Origin: Streptomyces sp. NBC_00250
Lineage (GTDB): Bacteria; Actinomycetota; Actinomycetes; Streptomycetales; Streptomycetaceae
Assembly (NCBI RefSeq): GCF_036192275.1
Contig: NZ_CP108088.1
Location: 5,953,501 to 6,017,500 of the forward strand
Length of the DNA stretch: 64,000 bases
Reading direction: 5' to 3'
In this document: piece after piece, positions 17,618 through 26,068 of the stretch
How the letters are laid out: every line of letters starts with the position of its first letter
Numbering within the stretch: the first letter of the stretch is position 1
The notes under the pieces: model-generated
Told to the model about the DNA's origin: nothing
The model's input: only the letters and a program-made list of their open reading frames with translations
Databases searched by the model: none
Translations under genes and position numbers: made by a program

Positions 17618-20511
17618 CGTGCGTCTCCTGCCCTGAGTTCCTTGATCGAGCCCCTGCGTCCCGCCCACCATGCCTGTCCGGCCGCCGCCAACGCCGTGAT
17701 CAGGACGACCGCGACCGCCGGCACCACCAGCGACCACGGGTCGGCCCGCAGCGGCGCGCTGTCCAGTGGGGCGAACCCGGGCGTCGTCGCCAGCGCGAGC
17801 CGGAACAGGTCGATGCCCGGGGCGAGCAGCGGCACCGTCGCCCAGCCGACGAGCGTGCCGCCGATCGCCGCGAGGACCGCCTGCGGCAGCGCTTCCAGAC
17901 CGAGCAGCCGCCGGCCCTGCCGGCGGGTCAGACCCATCGTCCGCAGCCGTGCGAGGAGCGTGGTCCGCTCCGGCGCGCTCTGCATCAGGGAGAGCAGCAC
18001 GGCCACCACGGCGAATCCGGCGCCCGCGCCGATCGCGCCGAGGTACATCCGCTCGGCGCCCGACTGGAGCGGCGAGTCCACATAGGTGGCCCGCTCCTCG
18101 GTCCGCATCGTCACCAGGAGGGCGTCGGACTTCGCCTTCACCAGGGCCCGCAGCGCGGCGCCGTCCTTCGGGCCCGTGACGAGCAGCGCCGTGTTCGTCC
18201 GGTGGGTGAGGTCGGCGGCGTTGACGAGGAGGAAGTCGGCGCCCTGCAGGGCGGGGGTGTTCGACCGGACCGCGACGACCTTCACCCGGAACACTCCGGC
18301 CGCCGTCACGATCTCCTGCGGCGAGCCGCCGAGCCGTTCGGCGACCGACGGCGAGGCGATCGCGGGCAGCACCCGCTCCGTGTCCGCGGCGACCTCCTTG
18401 CCGCCCTTCCCCGTGGACGCGAGGAGCGCCGCCGGGAACGGGCCGAAACCGGTCCGCCGCGCGAGCCGGGTGTACGAGTCCGGCTCGACACCGACGAGCG
18501 CCGAGCTCATCGGCGGGGCGGAGGCGCCCTGGGAGGACGGCAGGGACACCCCGTACTCGATCTGCAGCGGCGCCGTGTCCCGTACCCCTGCCGTGCCGCG
18601 TACCGCCTCGGTGAGGTCGGCCGGCAGCGGGGTCCACTCGACCGAGCCGTCGATCCGGGCGTCCGCGCCGGTCGCGAGGAGCGCGGCCCGGTCGCGTGCG
18701 TCGGCGACGCCGGCCAGGACCGAGCCGCCGAAGGCCGCCGTGGTCAGGGCGAGGACGAGTGCGAGCAGGGGCAGCGTGCCCGCCGAGGAGGTGCGTCCGG
18801 CGCGGGCCAGGGCCAGCGGGCCGACGGCCCCGCGCAGTCGGCGGGCCGGTCGGGCGGCCCACCGCAGCGGCAGCGGATAGATCCGTACGAGGACCATGGC
18901 GGCGATCAGGCCGACGAGCACCGGAGCGGCGCTCACCAGCGGGTCCGAGGAGTCGCCGGTGCCACGGAGCCGCAGCGAGGCGACCGCGCCCACGGCCAGG
19001 ACGAGCAGGGTGAGTTCGAGGACCGTACGGCGCCGGGAGGGGCGGGCGGTGAGCAGGTCGTCGCGCCCGCCGTGCAGCCGCGGCCGCCGGTGCACGACGA
19101 CGGCCCGCAGCGGCAGGACCAGCATCGCGAGCAGGGCGACGGCGGAGGCGGCGAGGACCGAGGGGAGCAGGGGGATCCCGCCGGACCCGCCGTCCGGCCC
19201 CCGTACCGTCGCCACGGCCAGTCCCAGCGCGAGCGCCGCGGCCGGTACGGCGACCGCCGAGGTCTCGCCGAGCAGTCGCAGGCCGATGCCGGTGAGCGAG
19301 GCTCCTCGGGAGCGGATCAGGGCGAGTTCGCTGTCGCGGCGGGCGACGAAGAGGCCGCCGGTCATGGCGAGGACGACCGCGGCGACCGCGCCGATCCCGA
19401 AGACGGCGACGGCGACGACCGGCTTGATCGCCTCGCGCATCGAGCCGTACGCGTCGACGATCGAGTCGAGGTCGGTGGTCAGCGCGCCGGCGTCCCCCAG
19501 GACCGTGCGCATCCTGACGAGGTCGGGCCCGCCGGTCGCCGAGTCGAGCGCGGCGGTGATCCGGTCGGTGTCGCGTCCGGTGAGATGCCCGGAGGTCGGC
19601 AGGAAGCGGAAGAAGGTCTCCGGATCGCCGAGGGTGTTGAGCACGGCGGGCGCCGAGGCGGGGGAGAGGAGCAGGGCCCCCTGCCAGTAGTACTTGATCT
19701 CCTGGCCGACCAGCGGGGCGAGCACCGGGGTGCGGAGCAGCGGCTCCACGGCCCAGTACGGGCTCTCGGGGCCGCGCGGCTCCACGATCCCGGTGATCGT
19801 GACGGCGATGGGCTCCGCGCTGAGCCGGCCGGGCACGTGGACGACGGAACCGGGCTTCAGGCGCAGCGACTCGGCGGTCTTCGCGGTCACGACCGCCTCC
19901 GGCCGGTCGGCCGTGCCCGTGGGGAGCCGGCCCTTCCGCAGCGTGGTGTGACCGGTCAGGTCGGAGGGGGAGGAGAGCACGAGCTCGGGGGAGATGCCGT
20001 CCGGTCGGGGCAGCCAGGGGTCGAGCCCCTCGACCCGCTTGACCGTACGGACGCCGTGGACGGTCTCCTTCGGGTCGGTCCGCAGCGGTTCGGGCAGCAG
20101 GGCCCGCAGCTCGTCGCGCTGTTTCCGGAGGACCGCGGTGGAGACGTCCGCGGCGCGTGCCGACACCGGTAGCGCGGCGGTCACTTCGAGGACGCGGTTC
20201 CGGGGCGCGGCCGTCGAGATGTCGTGCCGCAGGCCGTCGGTCTCGTACGCGTCCACGGCGCGGGGAAGCGCGGCCGCGAGATAGGCGGTGACGAGGACGA
20301 GGAGTGCGAGGGAGGCCGCGGCCCAGGGCGCGGTCCGCAGCCGGGTCCGCACCCAGGGTGCCACGGCGCGGGCGGGCTTGTCGGACCGGGACGACCGGGG
20401 CCGGGGCATGTCGGGGGCCTTCCTGCGTACGGCGGGTGTGTCGGAGTTCTCCCTAGTCGGGTCGGGGTTCTCCCTGTTCGGGTCCGGGTTCTCCCCGGCC
20501 GTGCCGGACAT
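17614..20511 (-). CDS. FtsX-like ABC transporter permease, 965 residues
   Basis: Starts at the ATG at 20511, sharing one base with the stop of the preceding permease (TGATG), and overlaps the ATPase start. The first 25 residues contain a three-fold repeat (GENPDPNRENPDPTRENSD). One N-terminal helix (AAASLALLVLVTAYLAAALP), a large extracytoplasmic domain, then a bundle of helices with the FtsX-type VARRDSELALIRSRGASL and a C-terminal ARLRTMGLTRRQGRRLLGLE segment, which couples to the ATPase. This is a double-domain FtsX/MacB permease (two predicted FtsX domains). Partner of the next, longer permease. Confidence 0.85.
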   Translation of the reverse strand: MSGTAGENPDPNRENPDPTRENSDTPAVRRKAPDMPRPRSSRSDKPARAVAPWVRTRLRTAPWAAASLALLVLVTAYLAAALPRAVDAYETDGLRHDISTAAPRNRVLEVTAALPVSARAADVSTAVLRKQRDELRALLPEPLRTDPKETVHGVRTVKRVEGLDPWLPRPDGISPELVLSSPSDLTGHTTLRKGRLPTGTADRPEAVVTAKTAESLRLKPGSVVHVPGRLSAEPIAVTITGIVEPRGPESPYWAVEPLLRTPVLAPLVGQEIKYYWQGALLLSPASAPAVLNTLGDPETFFRFLPTSGHLTGRDTDRITAALDSATGGPDLVRMRTVLGDAGALTTDLDSIVDAYGSMREAIKPVVAVAVFGIGAVAAVVLAMTGGLFVARRDSELALIRSRGASLTGIGLRLLGETSAVAVPAAALALGLAVATVRGPDGGSGGIPLLPSVLAASAVALLAMLVLPLRAVVVHRRPRLHGGRDDLLTARPSRRRTVLELTLLVLAVGAVASLRLRGTGDSSDPLVSAAPVLVGLIAAMVLVRIYPLPLRWAARPARRLRGAVGPLALARAGRTSSAGTLPLLALVLALTTAAFGGSVLAGVADARDRAALLATGADARIDGSVEWTPLPADLTEAVRGTAGVRDTAPLQIEYGVSLPSSQGASAPPMSSALVGVEPDSYTRLARRTGFGPFPAALLASTGKGGKEVAADTERVLPAIASPSVAERLGGSPQEIVTAAGVFRVKVVAVRSNTPALQGADFLLVNAADLTHRTNTALLVTGPKDGAALRALVKAKSDALLVTMRTEERATYVDSPLQSGAERMYLGAIGAGAGFAVVAVLLSLMQSAPERTTLLARLRTMGLTRRQGRRLLGLEALPQAVLAAIGGTLVGWATVPLLAPGIDLFRLALATTPGFAPLDSAPLRADPWSLVVPAVAVVLITALAAAGQAWWAGRRGSIKELRAGDAR

Positions 20512-23500
20512 CAGTTCTCCCCCTGGTGTCGCAGCGTCACGGCCGGGTCGGTGCGCCGCAGGGCGATCGCGACCACCATCGCGAGCGGCAGCGCGGCGAC
20601 GCCGGCGAGCAGCAGGGCCACCTGGCCGACGGGCAGTTCGACCAGGACCGGGGGTACCGGCCGGGCGGCCTGCCCGGTGAGGACGATCAGCGGGACGACC
20701 GTCCGGGCCAGGACGGTGCCGAGCCCGATCCCGATGAGCAGGCCGATCCCGATGAGCAGGCCCTGTTCGGCGGCGATCAGCCGGGCGAGGCGGCGGCGTG
20801 GTGCGCCGAGCGCCCGCAGGACGCCGAACTCGGCGGACCGTTCCCGCATCGCGCCGGCCGAGCCGACGGCGAAGCCGACGGCGGCGAGCGCGGCGGCGGC
20901 GGCAGCGACGGCCATGAGGGCGGCGTTGGGGCCGGCCCCGAGCGGGTCGCCGAGCAGGTCGGCGGCGATCTCGTCGCGTACGAGGACCTGGGCGGGGTCG
21001 GCGTTGGGCCGGGCGCGCAGGGCCGTGGCGACGTCGTCGGCCCGGCCGGGTTCGACGGTCAGCCACCACTCGGTGGCCGAGACGCTCAGTCCTTCGTCGG
21101 TGGACAGGTACTGGTTGACGGAGGCCAGGTCGAGGAGGATCGCGCCGCCGTCCTCGGGGGTGGCCGCGGGGCCGGTCGAGGAGGCGGCCTGGGCGCCCGG
21201 GCCGGTGGTGGGCAGTTCCTCGACGACCCGGTCGACGGCGGCGGCGACGCGGCGGCCGCCGAGGACGACCTCGATCAGGTCGCCGGGCTTGGCGCCGGCG
21301 GCTGTCATGAAGGTCCCGGTGGCCACGGCGGACAGCTTGCGGGGTGCCTTCGGGCCGGGGGCGTTCATCCGCAGGACGAACTCCTCGGTGGCCCAGTAGG
21401 GGACGTCGAGGGGCGCGCCGGCGACGGTGAACGTGAGGGCGAACGGGGCGGGGCCGCCGCCCGGCTTCGCGGCGCCGGGGACACCGGACGTGGGGGGCTC
21501 GGCCAGGGTGTCGCCCTTGGACTGCTTGAAGGAGTGCGTCCAGGAGGCGAGGACCTGTCCAGGGGCGTGGACCTTCTCCGCGCCGTCCGCGCCGACGACG
21601 CCGAACCGCTCGACGTGCAGGGTCTGGGTGCCCTTCGCGCCGTCGGCGACCGTACCGGTGAACTCCAGGCCGATGAGGGTGAGCAGGCCGGTCGAGCCGA
21701 GGGTTCCGTCGTTGCCGCCGGATCCCGCGGTCATGGCGCCGAGGTCGAGGGTCAGTCGGTGCGTCCGGCCGTCGTCGGGCAGCGGCCCCAGGGTCTGCCG
21801 GTACGGGACGCCGTTCGGGTCCTCAAGGACCGCCGTGACCTGGGCGGCGCCCTTCGGCCCGGCGAGCCGAAGGTCGGCGTCGAGTGCGCGGGTGCCGGCG
21901 GGCAGCGGGAGGCCGGGGCGGGTGGTGGCCTCGGGGGCCAGCGGGGAGAGCAGGGAGCGGACGGGGACGTCGGCGAGGTCGGAGCGGAGCAGTACTCCAT
22001 CGGCGGCGTTGCGGGTGTCCACGGCCAGGACGGTCGCGCTCTTCCCGGCCACGTCCATGGTGGTGCGGTGCACCGGAGCCACCGCGCGGACGCCGGGCAC
22101 CTTGCCCAGCTGTTCGGTCTCGGTGGGCTCGCCGGGGCCGGCGCTGAGGACGCGGACGGCCGAGCCGACGCGGAAGTCGGCCTGGTCCCGCTGCGAACGC
22201 TCCCACGAGCCGCTCTGTCCGATGGCCAGCATGCCCATCGCCACGGCGAGGACGAGGAGCAGGACCGGGCCGGCGCCGCGCAGCGGACGGCGGCTGAACT
22301 GCCAGCCGGCGAGGGCGGCGGAGAGACCGCGCCCGCCGGCCGCGCGCCGTTCCGCCAGCTTGGCGGCGGGCGGCAGCAGACGCAGCGTCAGGACGGTGCC
22401 GGCGAGCAGGGCGAGGGCGGGCGCGGCGACGAGCACCGGGTCGATGGAGCCGCCGCCGTCCGCGTCGGCGCCGAGGGTGCCGCCCGCGGCGGCGGGCCGC
22501 TGCAACTGCCAGTACGCGACGGCGGCGATGGCGAGGAGTCCGAGGTCGGCCCCTGCCCGTACGGGGCCGGGCAGGGAGGCCGAGCGGGCCTTGCGCAGCG
22601 AGACCGTGGAGCCGTCCCCGGCGGCCAGCGCGGGCGCGACGACGGCCGCGGCGCAGCACAGGGCGACGGCGGCGGCGACCAGCCACACCTGGAGCGAGGG
22701 GGTGGTGTCGAGCCGTACGCCGAGCGAGGAGAGCGCGGACCGTTCGGCGAAGAGCCGGGTCAGGGGCCCCGAGAGGAGCGGGGCGGCGATCGCGGCGGGC
22801 AGGGCGAGCAGCAGCGCCTCGGCGGCGGCGAGACCGGCGATCCGGCGCCGCGAACCGCCGCGGGCCCGCAGCAGCGCGGTCTCACCGGAGCGCTCGGTGC
22901 TGAGCAGCCGGGCGACGAGCAGCAGCGCGTACGCGGCGAGCATCACCAGCTGTACGGCGACGATCAGCAGGGTGGAGCGGGAGACGAGCAGGGCCCGCTG
23001 GGTCTGCTCCAGGACGGTCGGGAGCGCGGTGGACGCGGAGATCGTCGTGCCGAAGCGGTCGGGGGCGTCGGCCAGTTCCTTCGGGCCCTGGGTCGCGGTG
23101 GCGCGCAGGGCGTCGATGCGGTCGGTGGTGAAGCCGGTGAAGTCGGCGGAGCCGAGCCAGGACGTCTCGCCGGGGCTCAGCGTCCCGGAGGCGATGACGG
23201 CCGGGTCGGCGAGCAGGGGCCCGTACGTCGTGAACGCGACCGTCCGCACTCCCCGGCCACCGGCCGGATCCAGTTGCCAGTAGAGGTCCCCGGTGTCGAC
23301 GGGCCGGTAGACGCCGGTGATCCGGGCCTTCAGTCTCCGGTTGTCGAGCCGGTCGGTCAGGTCGAGCACGCTCCCGGGGCCGATCTTCAGCCGTCGCGCG
23401 GCCTCCTCGGGCACCGCGGTCTCGACCACTCCGGCCGTCCGTGCGGCCGAGGGCCAGGCGCCCTTGACGAGGGAGAGCCGCGAGCGGTCGAGCGCGGCGA

Positions 23501-23864
23501 AGTGGGTGAGGTCGGGGTCGCCCTTACGGGCGGCGGGCGGCTGGAGACTCCGGGGCAGCGCGTACGGCCCCGAGCGTTCGAGCCGCCGTACGGTCACGGG
23601 CAGCCCGTCGAAGGTCTTCCGCATCCCCTCCCGGACGGCCTTCTCGGCGCCCTCCCGCTTGGCGGCCGGCACCTGCCCGCTCACCAGCAGCGAAGCCGCG
23701 GCCGCGGACCGCCCCCGCAGCCCCGCCTGGAGCGCGGCGTCCCCGATCGCCCCGGAGAACGAGGCGAGGGTGGCGAGCACCGAGGTCGTCAGGAGCACGG
23801 CGAGCAGCGCCGCGGAGAGCAGCAGCCGGTGTGCCCTGACGCGCAGAAATACGAACCCCGTCAC
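20511..23864 (-). CDS. FtsX-like ABC transporter permease, 1117 residues
   Basis: Begins at a GTG (23864) with GGGGGA upstream and is the first gene of the three-gene ABC operon. It has an N-terminal helix (LLLSAALLAVLLTTSVLATL), a long extracytoplasmic domain, a first FtsX domain (SRSTLLIVAVQLVMLAAYALL, then TALLRARGGSRRRIAGL), a second extracytoplasmic domain and a second FtsX domain with EFGVLRALGAPRRRLARLIA and three closing helices. Unusually long; Streptomyces has several such pairs of unknown cargo. The region 23865-24000 upstream should hold the operon promoter but I see no clear -35/-10 pair. Confidence 0.85.
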   Translation of the reverse strand: MTGFVFLRVRAHRLLLSAALLAVLLTTSVLATLASFSGAIGDAALQAGLRGRSAAAASLLVSGQVPAAKREGAEKAVREGMRKTFDGLPVTVRRLERSGPYALPRSLQPPAARKGDPDLTHFAALDRSRLSLVKGAWPSAARTAGVVETAVPEEAARRLKIGPGSVLDLTDRLDNRRLKARITGVYRPVDTGDLYWQLDPAGGRGVRTVAFTTYGPLLADPAVIASGTLSPGETSWLGSADFTGFTTDRIDALRATATQGPKELADAPDRFGTTISASTALPTVLEQTQRALLVSRSTLLIVAVQLVMLAAYALLLVARLLSTERSGETALLRARGGSRRRIAGLAAAEALLLALPAAIAAPLLSGPLTRLFAERSALSSLGVRLDTTPSLQVWLVAAAVALCCAAAVVAPALAAGDGSTVSLRKARSASLPGPVRAGADLGLLAIAAVAYWQLQRPAAAGGTLGADADGGGSIDPVLVAAPALALLAGTVLTLRLLPPAAKLAERRAAGGRGLSAALAGWQFSRRPLRGAGPVLLLVLAVAMGMLAIGQSGSWERSQRDQADFRVGSAVRVLSAGPGEPTETEQLGKVPGVRAVAPVHRTTMDVAGKSATVLAVDTRNAADGVLLRSDLADVPVRSLLSPLAPEATTRPGLPLPAGTRALDADLRLAGPKGAAQVTAVLEDPNGVPYRQTLGPLPDDGRTHRLTLDLGAMTAGSGGNDGTLGSTGLLTLIGLEFTGTVADGAKGTQTLHVERFGVVGADGAEKVHAPGQVLASWTHSFKQSKGDTLAEPPTSGVPGAAKPGGGPAPFALTFTVAGAPLDVPYWATEEFVLRMNAPGPKAPRKLSAVATGTFMTAAGAKPGDLIEVVLGGRRVAAAVDRVVEELPTTGPGAQAASSTGPAATPEDGGAILLDLASVNQYLSTDEGLSVSATEWWLTVEPGRADDVATALRARPNADPAQVLVRDEIAADLLGDPLGAGPNAALMAVAAAAAALAAVGFAVGSAGAMRERSAEFGVLRALGAPRRRLARLIAAEQGLLIGIGLLIGIGLGTVLARTVVPLIVLTGQAARPVPPVLVELPVGQVALLLAGVAALPLAMVVAIALRRTDPAVTLRHQGEN

Positions 23865-24000
23865 CCATCCCCCTGGCCACCCTGATCACGGTGCGCACGT
23901 CGAACACGTCCGAACGCTCCCGAAACTTCTCTCGGATGCTTTCAGAGTGCGTGTGCCGCTGGAAACCGCTTACGGGCGCACCTTGATGCGATCGTGACCG

Positions 24001-24432
24001 TTATTCGGGGTTCCGACTCCGGAATGTGTCCGTCCGTGGGTGGTGGGAGTGATCCGGGCCGTGCTTCGTCAGTCCCCGTGCGGCGCCCCGCGGTGCGTGA
24101 ACCGGGCGGCGAGCCACCCGCCGGCCACCGCCGAAGCTCATCCGGCGCAGGGCCTCCGTGCGGGCGGTGCGCTCTCCGTACGCCTCGGGCGGCAGCCCGG
24201 CGAGGGCGAGAAGGGTGCCGAGCGTGAAGACCCGGACGCCGGGGGCGTCTCCGGTCATCGCGCCCCACAGCGCGGCCGGGGTGCCGAGCCCGCACAGCAC
24301 CCCGGGCCAGGCGGGCGGCCGGTCGTCGTGCCGCCGCGGCCGACTGCCGCCGTCGGGGCGGATCCGCAGGTCACGGCGCCCAGACGCGTGGTTCTCCGTC
24401 GCACGAACGAACCTCCGCAGGACGAGGGGCAT
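24001..24432 (-). CDS. Small hypothetical membrane protein
   Basis: 143 residues if started at the ATG at 24432; no good ribosome binding site is visible and earlier starts exist, so the N-terminus is uncertain. The centre has two short hydrophobic stretches (WPGVLCGLGTPAALWGAMTG and VRVFTLGTLLALAGLPPEAYG), and the flanks are Arg/His-rich. Third codon positions are strongly G/C through most of the frame, which argues for real coding. The C-terminal third (RGAARGLTKHGPDHSHH) looks disordered. No family recognised. Confidence 0.5.
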   Translation of the reverse strand: MPLVLRRFVRATENHASGRRDLRIRPDGGSRPRRHDDRPPAWPGVLCGLGTPAALWGAMTGDAPGVRVFTLGTLLALAGLPPEAYGERTARTEALRRMSFGGGRRVARRPVHAPRGAARGLTKHGPDHSHHPRTDTFRSRNPE

Positions 24433-24579
24433 CCGCCGGATGCGGATGCCCGTTCGATGTGTTGCGTCCGTGAACCTATGGGGCCGGTGAGGCGAACTGC
24501 GCCGTGATGCGCGGCCGTTGACCGAATCGTGCGATTGCCGACGCGAATCGAGCCTCGGCATGGTGTGGTCCGGGTGCGG

Positions 24580-24984
24580 TCAGCCGGCGGTGTTCACCAT
24601 CGAGGCCGCGGCGTAGGTGAGGTAACGCCACAGCTCCGCCTCGTGCTCGGGCGCGAGCTTGAGGTCGTCCAGGGCGGCGCGCATGTGGCGGAGCCAGGCG
24701 TCGTGGGCCGCCTGGTCCACGGTGAACGGGGCGTGGCGCATGCGGAGGCGGGGGTGGCCGCGGTGGTCGCTGTAGGTGCGGGGGCCGCCCCAGTACTGCA
24801 TCAGGAAGAGCGCGAGGCGCTCCTCCGCCGGGCCGAGGTCCTCCTCGGGGTACATCGGGCGGAGCAGCGGGTCCTCCGCGACGCCCTCGTAGAAACGGCG
24901 GACCAGACGGCGGAAGGTCGCCTCGCCACCGACCTGCTCGTAGAAGGTCTGCTCCTGCACTGTTTCCCCGGGAATCTCGTTCAC
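24580..24984 (-). CDS. glbO: Group II truncated haemoglobin (trHbO)
   Basis: 134 residues from a GTG. The 2-over-2 globin signature is complete: FYEQVGGEATFRRLVRRFY, YPEEDLGPAEERLALFL, QYWGGPRTYSDHRGHPRL and RMRHAPF. Haem ligand and distal residues can be placed by comparison with mycobacterial GlbO: Tyr32 (B10), Tyr45 (CD1), His84 (proximal F8) and Trp97 (G8). Group II trHbs bind O2 tightly and are linked to NO/peroxide chemistry and to respiratory membranes. It stands alone, diverging from the methyltransferase gene across 85 bp. Confidence 0.93.
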   Translation of the reverse strand: MNEIPGETVQEQTFYEQVGGEATFRRLVRRFYEGVAEDPLLRPMYPEEDLGPAEERLALFLMQYWGGPRTYSDHRGHPRLRMRHAPFTVDQAAHDAWLRHMRAALDDLKLAPEHEAELWRYLTYAAASMVNTAG

Positions 24985-25069
24985 CGTTCCATCGTCTCAG
25001 ATGACCGGTCCTAGGACGTGAGGCCCAGGACCGCTCGCCGGGGCCCCCGGGCGGCGGGAGAGTGGAGGC

Positions 25070-26068
25070 ATGGGTGAGCGGCGGGACGAGTTCGCCGAGG
25101 CCGGCGCGCGGGCGCGACGGGCGCTCGTGCGGGAGATCGAGGCGGAGGGCGAGCTCACCGATGCCGTCTGGCGGGACGCCTTCTGTCAGGTCCCGCGCCA
25201 TCTCTTCGTGCCCTACTACTACGTCCCCGGCACCGGCGGCTACGAGCGGCTCTGGTCCGGCGACCCCGAGCCCGAGCGGCGGGACCGCTGGCTGCGTGGG
25301 GCCTACGCGGACACCGCGATCGCCACCCGGGTCAGGGACGGGGAGCTGGTCTCCTCCGCCAGCCAGCCCTCCCTGATGGCGCTGATGCTGCACGCCCTGG
25401 ACGTACGCGACGGGGACGACGTCCTGGAGATCGGCGCCGGGACCGGCTATCACGCCGCCCTGCTCTGCCACCGTCTCGGCGCGGAGCACGTCACCACCGT
25501 CGACCTGGACGAGGAGATCGCCGAGTCCGCCCGGACCCATCTGGCCGCCGCCGGATACCGGCCCACCGTCGTCGCCGCCGACGGGGCCCGCGGCTGTCCC
25601 GAGCGCGCCCCCTTCGACCGGATCGTGGCGACCTGCGCGATGCCCTCGGTCCCGTACGCCTGGCTCGCCCAGTGCAGGACCGGCGCCCTCGTGCTCGCCC
25701 CGCTCTCCACCGGGCTCGTCCTGCTGCGGGTGCACGACGTCTCCCACGCGGAGGGACGGTTCCTCGCGACCTCGGCGTACTTCGTGGCGCTCCGGGGCGT
25801 CGCCGGCCGCGTCCCGCGCCACGGCCCCGCCGGGGACGAACGCTTCCGCTTCTTCTGGGGCCTGGTCGACCAGGCCCTGGACAGGCGCGAAGCGCTCTCG
25901 CTCTGGCTGCGCGAGGGGCGGCCGGAGCGGGAGCGCTTCGGTGTGACGGTCAGCGGCGACCGGCAGTGGGCCTGGCTGGACGACCCCGGAGGGCCGTACG
26001 CCTGGCCCCTGCCCGAGGCCGCACGAGGACCCGGGCCGGGCCGGCACCGGTCCTCGGAAGGGCCCTGA
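25070..26068 (+). CDS. PCMT-like (protein-L-isoaspartate O-methyltransferase type) methyltransferase
   Basis: 332 residues; GGAGG lies just before the ATG. The N-terminal VWRDAFCQVPRHLFVPYYY and VSSASQPSLMALMLHAL are the substrate-binding blocks of PCMT-type enzymes; motif I is VLEIGAGTGYHAALL, with the acidic VDLDEEI for the SAM ribose and FDRIVATCAM as motif II. The last 100 residues (DERFRFFWGLVDQALDR onward) are an added domain seen in Streptomyces 'methyltransferase domain-containing' proteins, some of which modify peptides in RiPP pathways; no precursor peptide is apparent here. Its stop codon abuts the stop of the convergent FHA gene. Confidence 0.82.
   Translation: MGERRDEFAEAGARARRALVREIEAEGELTDAVWRDAFCQVPRHLFVPYYYVPGTGGYERLWSGDPEPERRDRWLRGAYADTAIATRVRDGELVSSASQPSLMALMLHALDVRDGDDVLEIGAGTGYHAALLCHRLGAEHVTTVDLDEEIAESARTHLAAAGYRPTVVAADGARGCPERAPFDRIVATCAMPSVPYAWLAQCRTGALVLAPLSTGLVLLRVHDVSHAEGRFLATSAYFVALRGVAGRVPRHGPAGDERFRFFWGLVDQALDRREALSLWLREGRPERERFGVTVSGDRQWAWLDDPGGPYAWPLPEAARGPGPGRHRSSEGP

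Noticed and set aside
16616..18862. A 748-codon minus frame that would fuse the ATPase to upstream sequence
   Set aside because: The N-terminal half is an Arg/Gly/Pro shadow of the permease; a good ribosome binding site and ATGA overlap place the real ATPase start at 17617.
20526..23885. A plus-strand reading frame of more than 1100 codons opposite the large permease
   Set aside because: It is a shadow of the permease: composition is Gly/Arg/Glu-rich without any domain, as expected for the antisense frame of a G+C-rich gene.
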